Notes: generated from the sequence alone by a model not told the origin. DNA of 64,000 bases from Neisseria sp. MVDL19-042950 (GCF_030504625.1 NZ_JAUKWH010000002.1:267262-331261), one strand, 5' to 3'; positions 17,050-27,315 are shown, counted from the stretch's first letter. Numbers and translations are program-made.

Positions 17050-17982
17050 CTATGCTAAATCGGCAAACAATGGTGTGGAAAGATACCGCTCGCCATAAGA
17101 AGGAATCAGCACGACAATCAATTTATCTTTATTTTCAGGTTTTTTTGCCAATTCCAAAGCGCTCCATATCGCTGCGCCCGAAGAAATACCGACCAAAATG
17201 CCTTCTTTTTCAGCCACTGCACGCGCAGTTCCAAATGCTGCTTCATTCGGTACTTTGATAATTTCATCATACACTTCAGTGTTCAAAATGCTTGGCACAA
17301 ACCCTGCTCCGATACCTTGAATAGGATGCGGCCCCTTCTCCCCTCCACTCAATACAGGCGATGCTTCGGGCTCTACTGCCACAATTTTTACTTCGGGCTT
17401 GCGTGCTTTCAAGACTTCGCCTACTCCGGTAACTGTGCCGCCGGTGCCCACGCCAGCTACAAAAATATCTACTTGTCCGTCGGTATCGCGCCAGATTTCT
17501 TCAGCGGTGGTTTTACGGTGAATCTCAGGGTTTGCTTCATTGTCAAACTGGCGCGGCATGAAGTAAGCTTCCGGATTTTCATCCACCAGAGCCTGAGCTT
17601 TGGCGATCGCTCCGCCCATACCTTCTGCGGCGGGAGTTAGGATCAATTCCGCTCCGAAAGCACGCAACAGCATACGGCGTTCTTTGCTCATACTTTCAGG
17701 CATAGTAATAGCCAATTTATAGCCGCGCGCAGCACATACCATAGCCAAGCCGATACCGGTATTGCCGCTGGTGGCTTCTACAATAGTGGTATTTTTATTA
17801 ACTTTGCCGGCTTTTTCTGCTGCTTCAATCATAGATATGGCAATACGGTCTTTAACACTGCTGCCCGGGTTGAAAAACTCCAATTTGGCAACTACGCGAC
17901 CGGGCAAACCTTCGCTTAAGCGATTCAGTTCTACCAGCGGGGTATTGCCGATTAAATCGGTAATATTATGTGCGATGTTCAT
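17050..17982 (-). CDS. cysK: Cysteine synthase A (O-acetylserine sulfhydrylase)
   Basis: 310 residues from ATG 17982, with AGGAG eight bases upstream; the in-frame extension to 18006 lacks support. The PLP lysine sits in [11 protein letters not shown] near residue 42. The substrate loop [10 protein letters not shown] and the phosphate-binding [10 protein letters not shown] follow, with the C-terminal [10 protein letters not shown]. It makes cysteine from O-acetylserine and sulfide in the cytoplasm, the last step of the pathway fed by the sulfate genes at 48.7-52.7 kb. Confidence 0.95.
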   Translation of the reverse strand: MNIAHNITDLIGNTPLVELNRLSEGLPGRVVAKLEFFNPGSSVKDRIAISMIEAAEKAGKVNKNTTIVEATSGNTGIGLAMVCAARGYKLAITMPESMSKERRMLLRAFGAELILTPAAEGMGGAIAKAQALVDENPEAYFMPRQFDNEANPEIHRKTTAEEIWRDTDGQVDIFVAGVGTGGTVTGVGEVLKARKPEVKIVAVEPEASPVLSGGEKGPHPIQGIGAGFVPSILNTEVYDEIIKVPNEAAFGTARAVAEKEGILVGISSGAAIWSALELAKKPENKDKLIVVLIPSYGERYLSTPLFADLA

Positions 17983-18121
17983 GTTTTTGCTCCTAGAGGA
18001 AGTCAATAAATTTCGATAGGCCGCATCTTACAAGTTATGCCGTCTGAAAAACCAATATCTAATTTTTCTTTCTTTATAACTTTTGGTTGTATGGTTTTGC
18101 TTTCAGACGGCCTACTTTACT

Positions 18122-18727
18122 TTAATAGCGTATCTGTAAAACAGCTATCAACACACAGGCCGTCTGAAGAAACAAGGCAAGCAATAAGCCGAGCTTCAAT
18201 TGGCTGCTGCTGAAGCGGTTTGCCCGCTCACGCATGATGTAACTGCGGTGCAGATAGAAAACGCTCATGATAACGGCCTGCATACCGAACCAATATAAGG
18301 GTTTCAACACATACATCTGTAAGAGTGCAGGAAATACATACGGTGTAATGCCTACCGGGAAACGCGACCATACTGCAAGCGCCAACATTGCAAATACGAT
18401 GCTCATCAGCATCCCGCTTACGGCGAACAGGCTTAAAAAGCTGTTACCGCCTTCGGCATGCCACATTGTTTTTTCGTCAGGGATTTTTTTCCAGCGGTTC
18501 ACGAAGAAAAACAAGCTGGCTAAGGTGATGTAGAAGTGAGGAATATACAGTGTAATCAGATGGGTAATGCCCCAAATACCCGGCATCAGACGGGAGCCGA
18601 CAGTGCCGAAACCCAACCATAAAAGGATACTGCCCCACATCCATTGGAACTCGCCGGCTTTATAAGTTGCAGTAAAAAATATGGATATATAAGCAGCTAA
18701 AATCCATAAATCCAAACTTACAGCCAT
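18122..18727 (-). CDS. Multi-pass inner membrane protein, unknown function
   Basis: 201 residues whose start abuts the stop of the DUF484 gene with no gap. Hydrophobic segments are seen at about residues 4-20, 30-48, 54-76, 96-120, 128-158 and 175-198. Short loops carry conserved-looking motifs such as WHAEGGNSF and HRSYIMRERANRFSSS. I do not recognise a family. As the third gene of the dapF-DUF484 group it is probably co-transcribed. Confidence 0.7.
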   Translation of the reverse strand: MAVSLDLWILAAYISIFFTATYKAGEFQWMWGSILLWLGFGTVGSRLMPGIWGITHLITLYIPHFYITLASLFFFVNRWKKIPDEKTMWHAEGGNSFLSLFAVSGMLMSIVFAMLALAVWSRFPVGITPYVFPALLQMYVLKPLYWFGMQAVIMSVFYLHRSYIMRERANRFSSSQLKLGLLLALFLQTACVLIAVLQIRY

Positions 18728-19378
18728 TTAACGGTAGCCCATAATGCGTGACAATGCCGTTCCGATCGCTTCGGCCATCCGTTCAATCCACTCTGTTTCC
18801 AAATCTTCGGCAAAACGATTTACATCTGCATCGGCAGCCAGCAGTACCGCTCCCGTTTTGTTTCCGATAGGTACGGGCAGTTGCAAGAAACTTTCCGGCA
18901 CAATTTCGCTTTGGGGTAGTAAATTCCTCATTTCTTTGCTGATTTTATTGCCCAGAACAGGTCTTTCCAATGCTGCAATTTCCGAACGCGCTTTATGGCC
19001 GGCTACCAATATTTCTTCCGGAATTCGTGCTTTGTTTTTGGGTTCTGCAACCAATGCCAACTTAAATTGGCTTATCCCGAAACCGTCTTTCAAGACTTGA
19101 TATAACGCCTGTACCAACTGGCCGATTGTATTTGCTTTCAGTAATTGCAAATCCAATGCCAATAAGCGTTCAACCGTTGCTCTATTAACTTCTGAATCAG
19201 CCAACATGTTTTCAAGCTGGCCGGCCATTTTATTGATTTTTAACTGGGATGCTGCAAGCTGTGCTTGTGCGAAAGAACGGACTTTTTCATCCCGCAAGCG
19301 AATGCCCAATTCATCGGCATGCTCCGCCAGAAAGTCAGGATGAGCTTTTAAAAATTCTAAAATGCTTTCTTTATCCAT
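18728..19378 (-). CDS. DUF484 (GAF-like) family protein
   Basis: 216 residues. The N-terminal IlEFLKAHPDFLAEHADEL is the hallmark of DUF484 proteins, which adopt a GAF-like fold after a helical start. A central PEEILVAGHKARSEIAALERPVLG and a LQLPVPIGNKTGAVLLAAD strand follow. Function is not established. The gene begins one base after the dapF stop and ends at the start of the next gene, so the three form an operon. The dapF-DUF484 pairing is frequent in proteobacteria, where xerC often follows; here a membrane protein does. Confidence 0.88.
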   Translation of the reverse strand: MDKESILEFLKAHPDFLAEHADELGIRLRDEKVRSFAQAQLAASQLKINKMAGQLENMLADSEVNRATVERLLALDLQLLKANTIGQLVQALYQVLKDGFGISQFKLALVAEPKNKARIPEEILVAGHKARSEIAALERPVLGNKISKEMRNLLPQSEIVPESFLQLPVPIGNKTGAVLLAADADVNRFAEDLETEWIERMAEAIGTALSRIMGYR

Positions 19379-19379
19379 A

Positions 19380-20228
19380 TTAGTATTTCAACTCACCTTC
19401 AAAAACGGTTTCAATAGGGCCGGTCATTGTTACATCGCTACCCTCTTCCCATGTTATATATAGGTCGCCACCGGACAAGCTGACGCATATCGGTTCTCCC
19501 GCATCCAATAGCCCCAAACGGATACCTGCTACTGCGGCGGCACATGCTCCGGTGCCGCATGCCTGCGTTTCTCCCGTTCCGCGTTCATAAACACGCAAGC
19601 GGATATGCCGTTTATCCAATATCTGCACAAAGCCGACATTCACGCGCTCGGGAAATTGTTCGTGCGATTCAATGATTTCCCCCCAGCTCTCCACCGGTGC
19701 GGTTTCTACATCTTCTACTACTATAACGGCATGCGGATTCCCCATGTTTACACAACTTACCGGAATCGACTCCAAACCGGCCAATACGATATGTGTTAAA
19801 GCATCCGCTGCTTCTCCTGCAGCAGGAATAAACGGTATTTCAGACGGCATGAAACGCGGTTTTCCCATATTTACCGAAACCAACCCGTTTTCCGCCAAAC
19901 GGGGTACGATCACGCCATGTGCCGTTTCAACAACGATTTCATGCTTATCTGTTAACCCTTTATCGAGCACAAAACGTACGAAACAACGTGCTCCGTTGCC
20001 GCACTGCTCTACTTCGCTACCATCCGCATTAAAAATACGGTAGCGGAAATCTACCGCATCGGAATCTGCTTTTTCCACCAGCAATAATTGGTCGAAACCG
20101 ACTCCGAGGTGGCGGTCGGACCAAAGGGTTAACGGTGCTTCTTTAGGGTTGAATGACTGGTTGATACCATCTATTACCATGAAATCATTACCCAAACCAT
20201 GCATTTTGGTAAATTTGAGCGTTTTCAT
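19380..20228 (-). CDS. dapF: Diaminopimelate epimerase
   Basis: 282 residues from ATG 20228 with AAGGAAAA upstream; an earlier ATG in frame at 20243 is less likely. The two active-site cysteines are in ECGNGARCF (about residue 80) and [13 protein letters not shown] (about residue 225). [12 protein letters not shown] is the family N-terminus. It converts LL- to meso-diaminopimelate for lysine and peptidoglycan synthesis in the cytoplasm. Leads the dapF-DUF484-membrane protein operon. Confidence 0.96.
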   Translation of the reverse strand: MKTLKFTKMHGLGNDFMVIDGINQSFNPKEAPLTLWSDRHLGVGFDQLLLVEKADSDAVDFRYRIFNADGSEVEQCGNGARCFVRFVLDKGLTDKHEIVVETAHGVIVPRLAENGLVSVNMGKPRFMPSEIPFIPAAGEAADALTHIVLAGLESIPVSCVNMGNPHAVIVVEDVETAPVESWGEIIESHEQFPERVNVGFVQILDKRHIRLRVYERGTGETQACGTGACAAAVAGIRLGLLDAGEPICVSLSGGDLYITWEEGSDVTMTGPIETVFEGELKY

Positions 20229-20823
20229 TGCCTTTTCCTTCAAGCAGACTCTGTATTCTCTATCTATTAAGATTTTAAGACGGCCTCCATATGCCGAAGA
20301 TAAATCGAAGGCCGTCTGAAAACCGAAAGATTTTACACCATATCACTATGATTGTTTCCTGTTTTGCAGTTCGTATGCCGAAAGCTTTGATAAATATGCT
20401 GACAATAATCTAAAGAAATATAGGAAAAAAGAAAATATGAACTTCGTCGTTGTACAAAAGAGACAAGCGGCAGTTTAACAAGATAATCGGTATTTTATTA
20501 TTTTTGAAAGTAGTATGGTCAAAACAAAAAATAGAAAAATATATAACTCTATGTTTATAAACAATTATTAAATAAAAATATCCCTTCTCTCAAAAAAACG
20601 GATTGGTGTTCCCCAAACAGAAAACAACCGTTTATCAAAATAAAAATCCGATTATCTTCATTCTTGTATTGCAAAGTTATTTCTCCGCATGCAGAATACA
20701 TATCCATACAAGCATACGGATGCTTTATATCTATTTGACCGGTAATTCACGCCCAAGCAAAAAGCATAAGGCACAAAAAAGCACATTACCCATTTAAATG
20801 CATTACTAAACGAGGACAACACC
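20229..20823. other. Intergenic region between dapF and TonB-like gene
   Basis: About 595 bases, increasingly AT-rich, without a convincing gene. Near 20276-20322 there are two DUS-like words in inverted orientation (one degenerate, with AAGACGGCCT). The rest is AT-rich and probably holds promoters for dapF and for the gene at 20824. A clear ribosome site (GAGGACAAC) precedes the latter. I saw no tRNA or small RNA. Confidence 0.6.
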
Positions 20824-21171
20824 ATGAATACCCGCCGCATTCTCTCTACATTGACTGCTTTTGCTTTGCTGGCAGGTTCCCAAGCAGCACTGGCAGAAAA
20901 AGTATCGTTTTATCAAAGAGCCTCCGAAGCCTCTGCTCCGATTTCCGGCAATGTTGCCATGCGTTTAACCATCGGTATCGACGGTGCCGTAAGCAATGCG
21001 CGTGTTGTTCGCAGTAGCGGTTCCAAAGTTATCGACGCAGACGCAGTAAAATGGATGGAAGCCCAATTCATGCGCCCTGTAACTAAAAACGGTGATCCGA
21101 TTGAATTCAGCGTCGTTAAAGAAATCAATTTCAGCACTTCACCGGCTATTCAAGTCAGCTTGAAACGCTAA
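20824..21171 (+). CDS. Small periplasmic TonB C-terminal-domain protein
   Basis: 115 residues with an SD (GAGGAC) before ATG 20824. A signal peptide ends near LAGSQAALAEK. The remainder is one TonB C-terminal-like module: VAMRLTIGIDGAVSNARVVRSSGSKVIDADAVKWMEAQFMRPV has the typical pattern of a glycine turn, then V..SSG, then helix and R/KP. It lacks the transmembrane anchor and proline-rich span of true TonB, so it is not an energy transducer on its own. Its role is unknown. A hairpin terminator follows. Confidence 0.8.
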   Translation: MNTRRILSTLTAFALLAGSQAALAEKVSFYQRASEASAPISGNVAMRLTIGIDGAVSNARVVRSSGSKVIDADAVKWMEAQFMRPVTKNGDPIEFSVVKEINFSTSPAIQVSLKR

Positions 21172-21204
21172 TGATCGGTAATCACTCATTCCTATTCCGT
21201 AGCC

Positions 21205-21241
21205 TTAAAAGGCATTTCTGACGAACAGGAATGCCTTTTCC
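21205..21241 (+). terminator. Intrinsic terminator after the TonB-like gene
   Basis: A 10-bp inverted repeat (21207-21216 with 21230-21239) with A and T runs, independent of DUS. Confidence 0.65.
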
Positions 21242-21391
21242 GTTATTTGGGTTAGATTTACCGGTTTAATTGATACAGGAAGGTTTTCATGTAACTTCAA
21301 CATACCAAAACAGGCTCTTTACCAACACTAACATAAGCGGCTTGAAAATACCGATATACTTATTTTTATTTATATTATTGAGGAGCAACCC

Positions 21392-21877
21392 ATGAAACGC
21401 ATTCTCCCGGCCGCTTTGATTACCGGATTACTTTCAGCCTGTACGGTCGGTACCCCGGGCATGTCCGTCGGTGTCGGAGTCGGCACCAATATCGGCAGGC
21501 ACGTGGGTTTGGGCACTTCTATTAATATTCCGGTAGGATTCGAACGCACTCGAAGCGGTAAAACCAATGGTGGAATCCATGTAATAGAAGAACAAATCAT
21601 CACCCATTTCGATGCCAAGGGCAATACCAGCAATCAAGCTGTTAAAGGAGGTTTCTACCGTCAATTAATCAGTAAACATGGTAATGAATATATCGTGCAG
21701 GATTTTTATGGCGATAATGGCAAGAAACGTACCGACCCCTACACCCTGCCCCGTAACCGTTTACTCGATTTTCGTACCCACCCTGTCGACGGCACTTTGA
21801 CTACTTATGCTTATAATGGCAACGTAATGCAGCAACAGGTTTATCAAAACGATAAATTGGTCAGCGCACGATATTAA
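21392..21877 (+). CDS. Putative lipoprotein with C-terminal MORN-like strand motif
   Basis: 161 residues, GAGGAG upstream of ATG 21392. Lipobox LSAC at residues 14-17. A glycine-rich mature N-terminus (GMSVGVGVGTNIGRHVGLG) follows. The C-terminal DGTLTTYAYNGNVMQQQVYQ looks like a single MORN_2/YwqK-type repeat. Otherwise unassigned; probably an outer-membrane or periplasmic lipoprotein of Neisseria. It is convergent with prfC across a bidirectional DUS terminator. Confidence 0.72.
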   Translation: MKRILPAALITGLLSACTVGTPGMSVGVGVGTNIGRHVGLGTSINIPVGFERTRSGKTNGGIHVIEEQIITHFDAKGNTSNQAVKGGFYRQLISKHGNEYIVQDFYGDNGKKRTDPYTLPRNRLLDFRTHPVDGTLTTYAYNGNVMQQQVYQNDKLVSARY

Positions 21878-21894
21878 TTTGAAGCCTTCAAAAC

Positions 21895-21934
21895 AGAGGC
21901 CGTCTGAAAACTTTTCAGACGGCCTCTTGTTTTT
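21895..21934. terminator. Bidirectional inverted-DUS terminator
   Basis: A 15-bp stem made of two AG-DUS copies with a 1-base loop, followed by a T-rich run. It separates the lipoprotein gene from convergent prfC. Confidence 0.85.
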
Positions 21935-21946
21935 GATTAAAATAAA

Positions 21947-23545
21947 CTAAGCATTTAAGTTAACGGAATGTTCCCGCGTTTCATGGAAAACGATATCCGG
22001 CCAACGTTCTTGGGTCAGGTTCAAGTTGACACGGTTCGGTGCCAAATAAGCCAAATTGCCACCGGCATCAATGGATAAGTTTGCCGCATTGGCTTTTTCA
22101 AATTCAGCCAGTTTTTTCTTGTCATCACATGACACCCAGCGGGCCGACCAAATGGAGGCCGTTTCAAATACCGCTTCAACACCATATTCCGCCGCCAAAC
22201 GCGAAGTAACCACTTCAAACTGCAACACACCCACCGCACCGAGAATCAAATCTGCGCCGCTATGGGGTTTGAAGACCTGAACGGCACCTTCTTCGCCGAG
22301 TTGTTGCAAGCCTTTTTGCAGTTGTTTCATTTTCAGTGGGTTTTTAATGCGCACGCTGCGGAACAATTCGGGTGCAAAGAACGGAATGCCGGTAAAGGCC
22401 AGTTGCTCCCCTTCGGAAAAACTGTCGCCAATTTGGATATTGCCGTGATTGGGGATACCGATAATATCGCCGGCATACGCTTCTTCAACCAATTCGCGGT
22501 CGTGCGACATGAACGTTACCACGCTGGACGCGGCAATATCGCGGTTGATGCGCAAGTGTTTCATCTTCATTCCACGCTCGAATTTTCCCGAGCACACACG
22601 CAGGAAGGCAATGCGGTCGCGGTGTTTCGGATCCATATTGGCCTGAATCTTAAACACAAATCCTGAAAATTTTTCTTCAGATGGTTCAACCATACGTACA
22701 GTCGCATCTCGGCCTTTCGGTGCGGGAGCCCAATCAATCAGCGAATTTAAAATTTCTTGCACGCCGAAATTGTTAATGGCCGAGCCGAAAAATACCGGCG
22801 TTAATTCGCCTGCCAAGAATTCTTCCAATACGAACTCATTGGAGGCCGCCTGAACCAACTCGATTTCGGCGCGCAGATTGTCCATTTCCAGTGGAAACAA
22901 CTCATCTAAGCGCGGATTGTCGATGCCTTCAATCACTTCAAATTCATGCGGCAGTTTCTCACCGCCGGCATCAAACAAATACACTTCGTCATTCAGAATA
23001 TGATACACGCCCTTAAAGTTTTTACCCATGCCGATCGGCCAAGTAACCGGAGCGCAACGGATTTTAAGGATGTTTTCGACTTCGTCCAGCAACTCCAGAG
23101 AATCGCGCACTTCCCGGTCGTATTTGTTCATAAAGGTAATAATCGGCGTATTGCGCAAGCGGCAAACATTCAACAATTTGATGGTTTGCGCTTCCACACC
23201 TTTAGCTGCGTCGATCACCATCAAAGCGCTGTCTACGGCAGTTAACACGCGATAAGTATCTTCAGAGAAGTCTTGGTGGCCCGGGGTATCGAGCAGGTTT
23301 ACAGTATGGTCTTTGTATTCAAACTGCATCACGGAAGAAGCAACCGAAATCCCGCGCTGCTTTTCGATTTCCATCCAGTCTGAAGTTGCAAATTTTCCTG
23401 TTTTTTTACCTTTTACCGTACCGGCGCTTTGAATGGCACCTGAAAACAGCAACAGCTTTTCGGTTAACGTGGTTTTACCCGCATCAGGGTGGGAAATAAT
23501 GGCAAAGGTACGGCGGCGGCGTACCTGTTCCGGAATATTAGACAT
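21947..23545 (-). CDS. prfC: Peptide chain release factor 3
   Basis: 532 residues from ATG 23545 (MSNIPEQV); the longer open frame to 23632 is not needed. GTPase motifs are [14 protein letters not shown] (G1), DTPGHQDF (G3) and NKYDRE (G4). Length and order of domains match RF3. It uses GTP to recycle RF1 and RF2 from the ribosome after termination. It lies alone, convergent with the lipoprotein gene, and is divergent from the epimerase-like gene. Confidence 0.96.
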   Translation of the reverse strand: MSNIPEQVRRRRTFAIISHPDAGKTTLTEKLLLFSGAIQSAGTVKGKKTGKFATSDWMEIEKQRGISVASSVMQFEYKDHTVNLLDTPGHQDFSEDTYRVLTAVDSALMVIDAAKGVEAQTIKLLNVCRLRNTPIITFMNKYDREVRDSLELLDEVENILKIRCAPVTWPIGMGKNFKGVYHILNDEVYLFDAGGEKLPHEFEVIEGIDNPRLDELFPLEMDNLRAEIELVQAASNEFVLEEFLAGELTPVFFGSAINNFGVQEILNSLIDWAPAPKGRDATVRMVEPSEEKFSGFVFKIQANMDPKHRDRIAFLRVCSGKFERGMKMKHLRINRDIAASSVVTFMSHDRELVEEAYAGDIIGIPNHGNIQIGDSFSEGEQLAFTGIPFFAPELFRSVRIKNPLKMKQLQKGLQQLGEEGAVQVFKPHSGADLILGAVGVLQFEVVTSRLAAEYGVEAVFETASIWSARWVSCDDKKKLAEFEKANAANLSIDAGGNLAYLAPNRVNLNLTQERWPDIVFHETREHSVNLNA

Positions 23546-24034
23546 ACTTCGCCTTTGAAAAAATGATGAACAGGCAGCCGTAACCCACAAGCTGCCTGAT
23601 GAAAAGATGCGCGATTGTACTAAAAACAACACTTTATTTCAAATTTTAAACACCCTCGCAATACTTTTTTTCTTTGATTTAATTATAAATTTAACCATAT
23701 TGATTTATAAATAAATTTTTATTTTATTCAGTTTGATATCAGTTAATAGGTATCAATTTTGCCTCGAAATTTAAGCCGTTAAAAATCTACTTAACAACAC
23801 ACTTTTAACCATTAATTTGTCATGGCTCAATTTTTATAACAAATAAATAAAATAACAGTTTCATAAAAATATTTTTTATGTTATTTTTACAAAACATAAC
23901 ATAAAAAGCCTAGGGTAAATTTAAGCAGCCTTATTGATTTTTTACCTATGTTTCAATAAAAAGCTGCATAAAATACCTAGATAAAATAAATCCCGATTGC
24001 AAGTCGGAAAATAAACATTACGGAAATTTACAAA
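23546..24034. other. Long AT-rich intergenic region between prfC and the epimerase-like gene
   Basis: About 490 bases, strikingly AT-rich, with no credible gene and no DUS. It contains a perfect palindrome (separate entry) and an imperfect inverted repeat at 23925-23937 with 23953-23967 close to the downstream gene. It probably holds the regulatory region of the secreted protein at 24035, with the prfC promoter at the left end. Confidence 0.6.
23873..23907. promoter_or_regulatory. 12-bp palindrome upstream of the epimerase-like gene
   Basis: Perfect inverted repeat TTTTTATGTTAT (23873-23884) with its complement at 23896-23907, 11 bases apart, about 130 bases before the start codon. It could be an operator for a dimeric regulator or a hairpin. 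Function is inferred only. Confidence 0.45.
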
Positions 24035-27000
24035 ATGTCAAAACAAATCACCATAGCCATTAACAAAGTTGTTAATGGCAACATGTCTACACCTGTACGC
24101 CTTGATCGTTACAGTTTACGTACGGACTCCAAACTCCCTCTCAAAATACAAGCGGTAGATGCCGAAAATGTTTTTTATCAGCTGACGGATGCGGAAAGCG
24201 GCTTGGCTCCCGCTCAATTGGTACACGAACAGGTAGGTACGGATTTATATATCAGCTTCGAGGATACAAAATCCGAACGTCCCGATTTAATTATTGAGGG
24301 CTATTATTCACAAACAGCCAACCATCCCCCTGCCCCCGTATTAGGCATGCAGAATAATGGTACGCTGGCAACCTACCCTATCCAAGCATCTTCCGATTAT
24401 TTGTTGGCAGAGCAAATTACCATCAATAAAAATGCTGCCGAAAGCATCATTGGCGGCAGCAAATTATTGGCTATACTGGGTGGAATCGCAGGCGCAGGTT
24501 TACTTGGCGCTTTGGCTGCGGGTGGCGGCGGTTCCGGCGGTGGAAATAACGATGCTCCGTCCGCAGCATCCCCTGCGAAGATTGATAATACATCCCAACC
24601 TTCTTTTTCGCACACAAGTGGGCATATTGCCCCTGCTGCTTCTCCTGCATCACAGACTGAAGCATCCCCTGCTCCTGCAGATACGGAGAATTTTGAAACC
24701 AAAACAGAAACAACCCGTATACAGCCTGTTGAGCTTAATACAAATGCCGCGATTGCTCCTGTAAAGGTTAGTTCCGATATTGAAAAAAATATCGTATCGG
24801 AAGCCGAAGATTCTCCTAAACCAGTCATTGCCAACGAGAATAAACCGGCACTTGAGATTGCAGATGCCGCTCAAATTGCAAGCGTTTCAAATAATTCTGC
24901 CGACCAAAATACCAACCATGAGAATAATCCCGAGTCGAGGCCGTCTGAAACATCAAATTTGTTACCGAGTGAGCATGATGAAAAAAATGATCTCGCCATT
25001 ACCGCTGCCAGTTTGAATGCAGAAAACGATGCTGCAGAGCCTGTAGCTCCAACCCAGCCGACCGATGCCGGCAAAAGGCAACTCAGTGCATCAGGGAAAT
25101 ATTATATTTACCATCATCAGACCTACGGTAAATATATTGATGCTCATGAATTCGGTACGGATATCACCGGTAAAACAGACAGCTTGGCTGCAATTAAAGC
25201 CGCTCTCGCTGCCGCACACCATGAAAATGCCGCCGTATATTTAAAAGGAGAGCTGAAAATCTCCGACCAAATCGTATTGAACACCCATAATAAAAACGTT
25301 ACCGGTTTATTCGGTGATGGCATGGGTGCCACAACCGTTTCTTTCGACAAACAGCAAACAGGTGTTTTCAACTCCAACACTAACCAGGACGATATCCGTG
25401 CCTATGCAGGTATTTTGGTTGACGGGCAAAATGGCAAAACCATTGCGGATTTGTCTGTGAAATATACCAATGTTAATGATTTCTACCGCCCCGGAGAAAG
25501 CTATTTCGGCAAAGTCAGCGGTATTTTGGTTAATGATGCCGATAATACTTTAATCAGCAAAGTGGAGGTTTCCGGTGCCAACCGTGCCGGAGTGGTTTTC
25601 ACGTCTACCGAAGCATTGGCGAAAGATCCTAACGGCAGCGGTAAAACTTACAAAGCCCGAATTATCGGCGGTGAAATTCAAGAGGACTATGAAACCTTGC
25701 CCTTGGGCGAAAACAACCGCCTTGTAGACAGCCATCTGCATCACAACCGTACGGCCGGAGCATTGGTTGCTTATCAAAAAAATTTCGTTGCGGAAGGTAA
25801 TCTTTTTGCATGGAACGGCCATGAAAAAGACGGCGGCACCGGTTACGGTATTACCGCTATGGCAGGAAGCTACAACTATGACGTTACCTTTAGAAACAAT
25901 ACCACCGATCACAACTACCGCAAAGGTTTCGATGTGCATGATGGTAATAACATTGTTATTGAAAACAATACTGCAATCGGCGACCGCCTTTACGGAATCG
26001 GCGTATATAACCGCCAGTTTAGTATGGATAATGTCAAAGTTACCGGCAACACCATTATCCAAGATCCTAATTTCCGTTTAGAAACCGATGATAACCTCCG
26101 TCCTAACTATCACGGCTACTCAGGTATCCAATTGCAAACCAATACACAGTATAAAGATTTGCATAGCAAGGATTACGGTTATTTTGAAGTCAGCGGAAAT
26201 ACCATCAAGAATCTCAGCGTATATAAAGATGCCATCCAAACATATGGTATCGAATTCCGCAATCATGAACCGAAAATGGATTACACGCTTAAAATTTCCG
26301 GCAACAAAATCGAAGGGGATTCGACAAAATATTTGATTGCTGTCATCAACAATACCAAAAACCAGCTTACCAAAACCAATGGCCCGGGTTCAGGCACCAT
26401 TGAAATATCCGACAACCATGCGGATATCGGAACGATAGCCCCTAAAACCATGCCGATATTTATTAACGAACACCACACCGACGGCTATCTGCGCGGCAAA
26501 GTAAGCGTAGAAAACAACTACATTAAAGTAAGGGAAAACTCCAACGGCAGTATTGAAGGTATACAAATGATCGGCAATGCTGAAAGTTATGAAATCCATA
26601 ACAATACTTTTGAGCTGCACGGTAATATGAATCAGGCGATTGTCAGTATTCACGGGCGCAGCACCTACGGTGTGCCTGAATTAAACGTAACCGACAACGA
26701 GCTGATTACCGACCGTACCAACGGGATTTACCGCGGTTGGATAGAATATCGCGGTGCGGATGTGCATGCCCATGATAATAACCATAACGGTAAGCCTATT
26801 TTTGAGGTGAATCACAGCGACAAAAAACTGGAATTGGGAATCGGTGCCGACAGTATCGTGGGAGAGACATCCGTTTCAGCGGTTGTTCTGTCTCCGGCGA
26901 AGAAAACCGGTTTGCTGCAAGCAGATGATGGAAACGGAGAAACAGAAGAAAATAGCGCCAATTTAGTTCTTTCTGATTTGATGTCGCCTGCTGTTGTGGA

Positions 27001-27133
27001 TTTATCCGGCATTCTGGGGATGCAGAATAAAACTGCTTTCACAGACCATGCTACCATTCTGGAGTATAAGCATTCCTTGAGTATTCCGGAGGATGACTCT
27101 TGGCAACATGATAATAATGCTTATATCCTCTAA
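24035..27133 (+). CDS. Secreted protein: BapA-type N-terminus fused to mannuronan-epimerase-like beta-helix
   Basis: 1032 residues. Residues 1-130 resemble the BapA prefix-like domain of type I-secreted adhesins. A hydrophobic, glycine-rich stretch (LLAILGGIAGAGLLGALAAG and a GGGG-S-GGG tail) lies near 143-172. Residues about 175-350 are a low-complexity Ala/Ser/Glu/Pro linker containing one DUS. From about 355 a right-handed parallel beta-helix starts with the polysaccharide-lyase-like FGTDITGKTDSLAAIKAAL. GFDVHDG near residue 631 matches the GFDPHE catalytic block of AlgE-type C5-epimerases. The acidic C-terminus ending in NNAYIL is compatible with a type I secretion signal. Likely exported and acting on an extracellular polysaccharide. 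The substrate is unknown. Confidence 0.75.
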   Translation: MSKQITIAINKVVNGNMSTPVRLDRYSLRTDSKLPLKIQAVDAENVFYQLTDAESGLAPAQLVHEQVGTDLYISFEDTKSERPDLIIEGYYSQTANHPPAPVLGMQNNGTLATYPIQASSDYLLAEQITINKNAAESIIGGSKLLAILGGIAGAGLLGALAAGGGGSGGGNNDAPSAASPAKIDNTSQPSFSHTSGHIAPAASPASQTEASPAPADTENFETKTETTRIQPVELNTNAAIAPVKVSSDIEKNIVSEAEDSPKPVIANENKPALEIADAAQIASVSNNSADQNTNHENNPESRPSETSNLLPSEHDEKNDLAITAASLNAENDAAEPVAPTQPTDAGKRQLSASGKYYIYHHQTYGKYIDAHEFGTDITGKTDSLAAIKAALAAAHHENAAVYLKGELKISDQIVLNTHNKNVTGLFGDGMGATTVSFDKQQTGVFNSNTNQDDIRAYAGILVDGQNGKTIADLSVKYTNVNDFYRPGESYFGKVSGILVNDADNTLISKVEVSGANRAGVVFTSTEALAKDPNGSGKTYKARIIGGEIQEDYETLPLGENNRLVDSHLHHNRTAGALVAYQKNFVAEGNLFAWNGHEKDGGTGYGITAMAGSYNYDVTFRNNTTDHNYRKGFDVHDGNNIVIENNTAIGDRLYGIGVYNRQFSMDNVKVTGNTIIQDPNFRLETDDNLRPNYHGYSGIQLQTNTQYKDLHSKDYGYFEVSGNTIKNLSVYKDAIQTYGIEFRNHEPKMDYTLKISGNKIEGDSTKYLIAVINNTKNQLTKTNGPGSGTIEISDNHADIGTIAPKTMPIFINEHHTDGYLRGKVSVENNYIKVRENSNGSIEGIQMIGNAESYEIHNNTFELHGNMNQAIVSIHGRSTYGVPELNVTDNELITDRTNGIYRGWIEYRGADVHAHDNNHNGKPIFEVNHSDKKLELGIGADSIVGETSVSAVVLSPAKKTGLLQADDGNGETEENSANLVLSDLMSPAVVDLSGILGMQNKTAFTDHATILEYKHSLSIPEDDSWQHDNNAYIL

Positions 27134-27156
27134 CTAAAGACCTGCATCGTGATGGG

Positions 27157-27195
27157 TTTGAGGCCGTCTGAAAATTGTTTTCAGACGGCCTCAAA
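27157..27195. terminator. Inverted-DUS terminator after the epimerase-like gene
   Basis: An 18-bp stem (27157-27174 with 27178-27195) with a 3-base loop built on two AG-DUS copies. Its right arm is also the left end of the secF-like remnant. Confidence 0.85.
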
Positions 27196-27276
27196 CTATA
27201 TACTTTAAACCACAGCCTTTTCTTTTTTCTTCTGTGGCTTGGCCAAATTTTCCCGACCCAAACCAAACATCAGCAC
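27176..27276 (-). pseudogene. Remnant copy of the secF 3' end, inverted relative to secF
   Basis: Read on the minus strand, this stretch matches the last about 70 bases of secF (31632 onward), the stop codon and the about 30 bases beyond it, including the DUS. I count about 7-8 differences in 100 bases, several at synonymous sites. The encoded end LMFGLGRENLAKPQKKKEKAVV differs from the real SecF end by two residues. No upstream secF sequence is present, so it is not functional. Confidence 0.85.
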
Positions 27277-27315
27277 AATTCATTAAAGTGATGCGGGGTG
27301 TTTAACCGATTGGTT

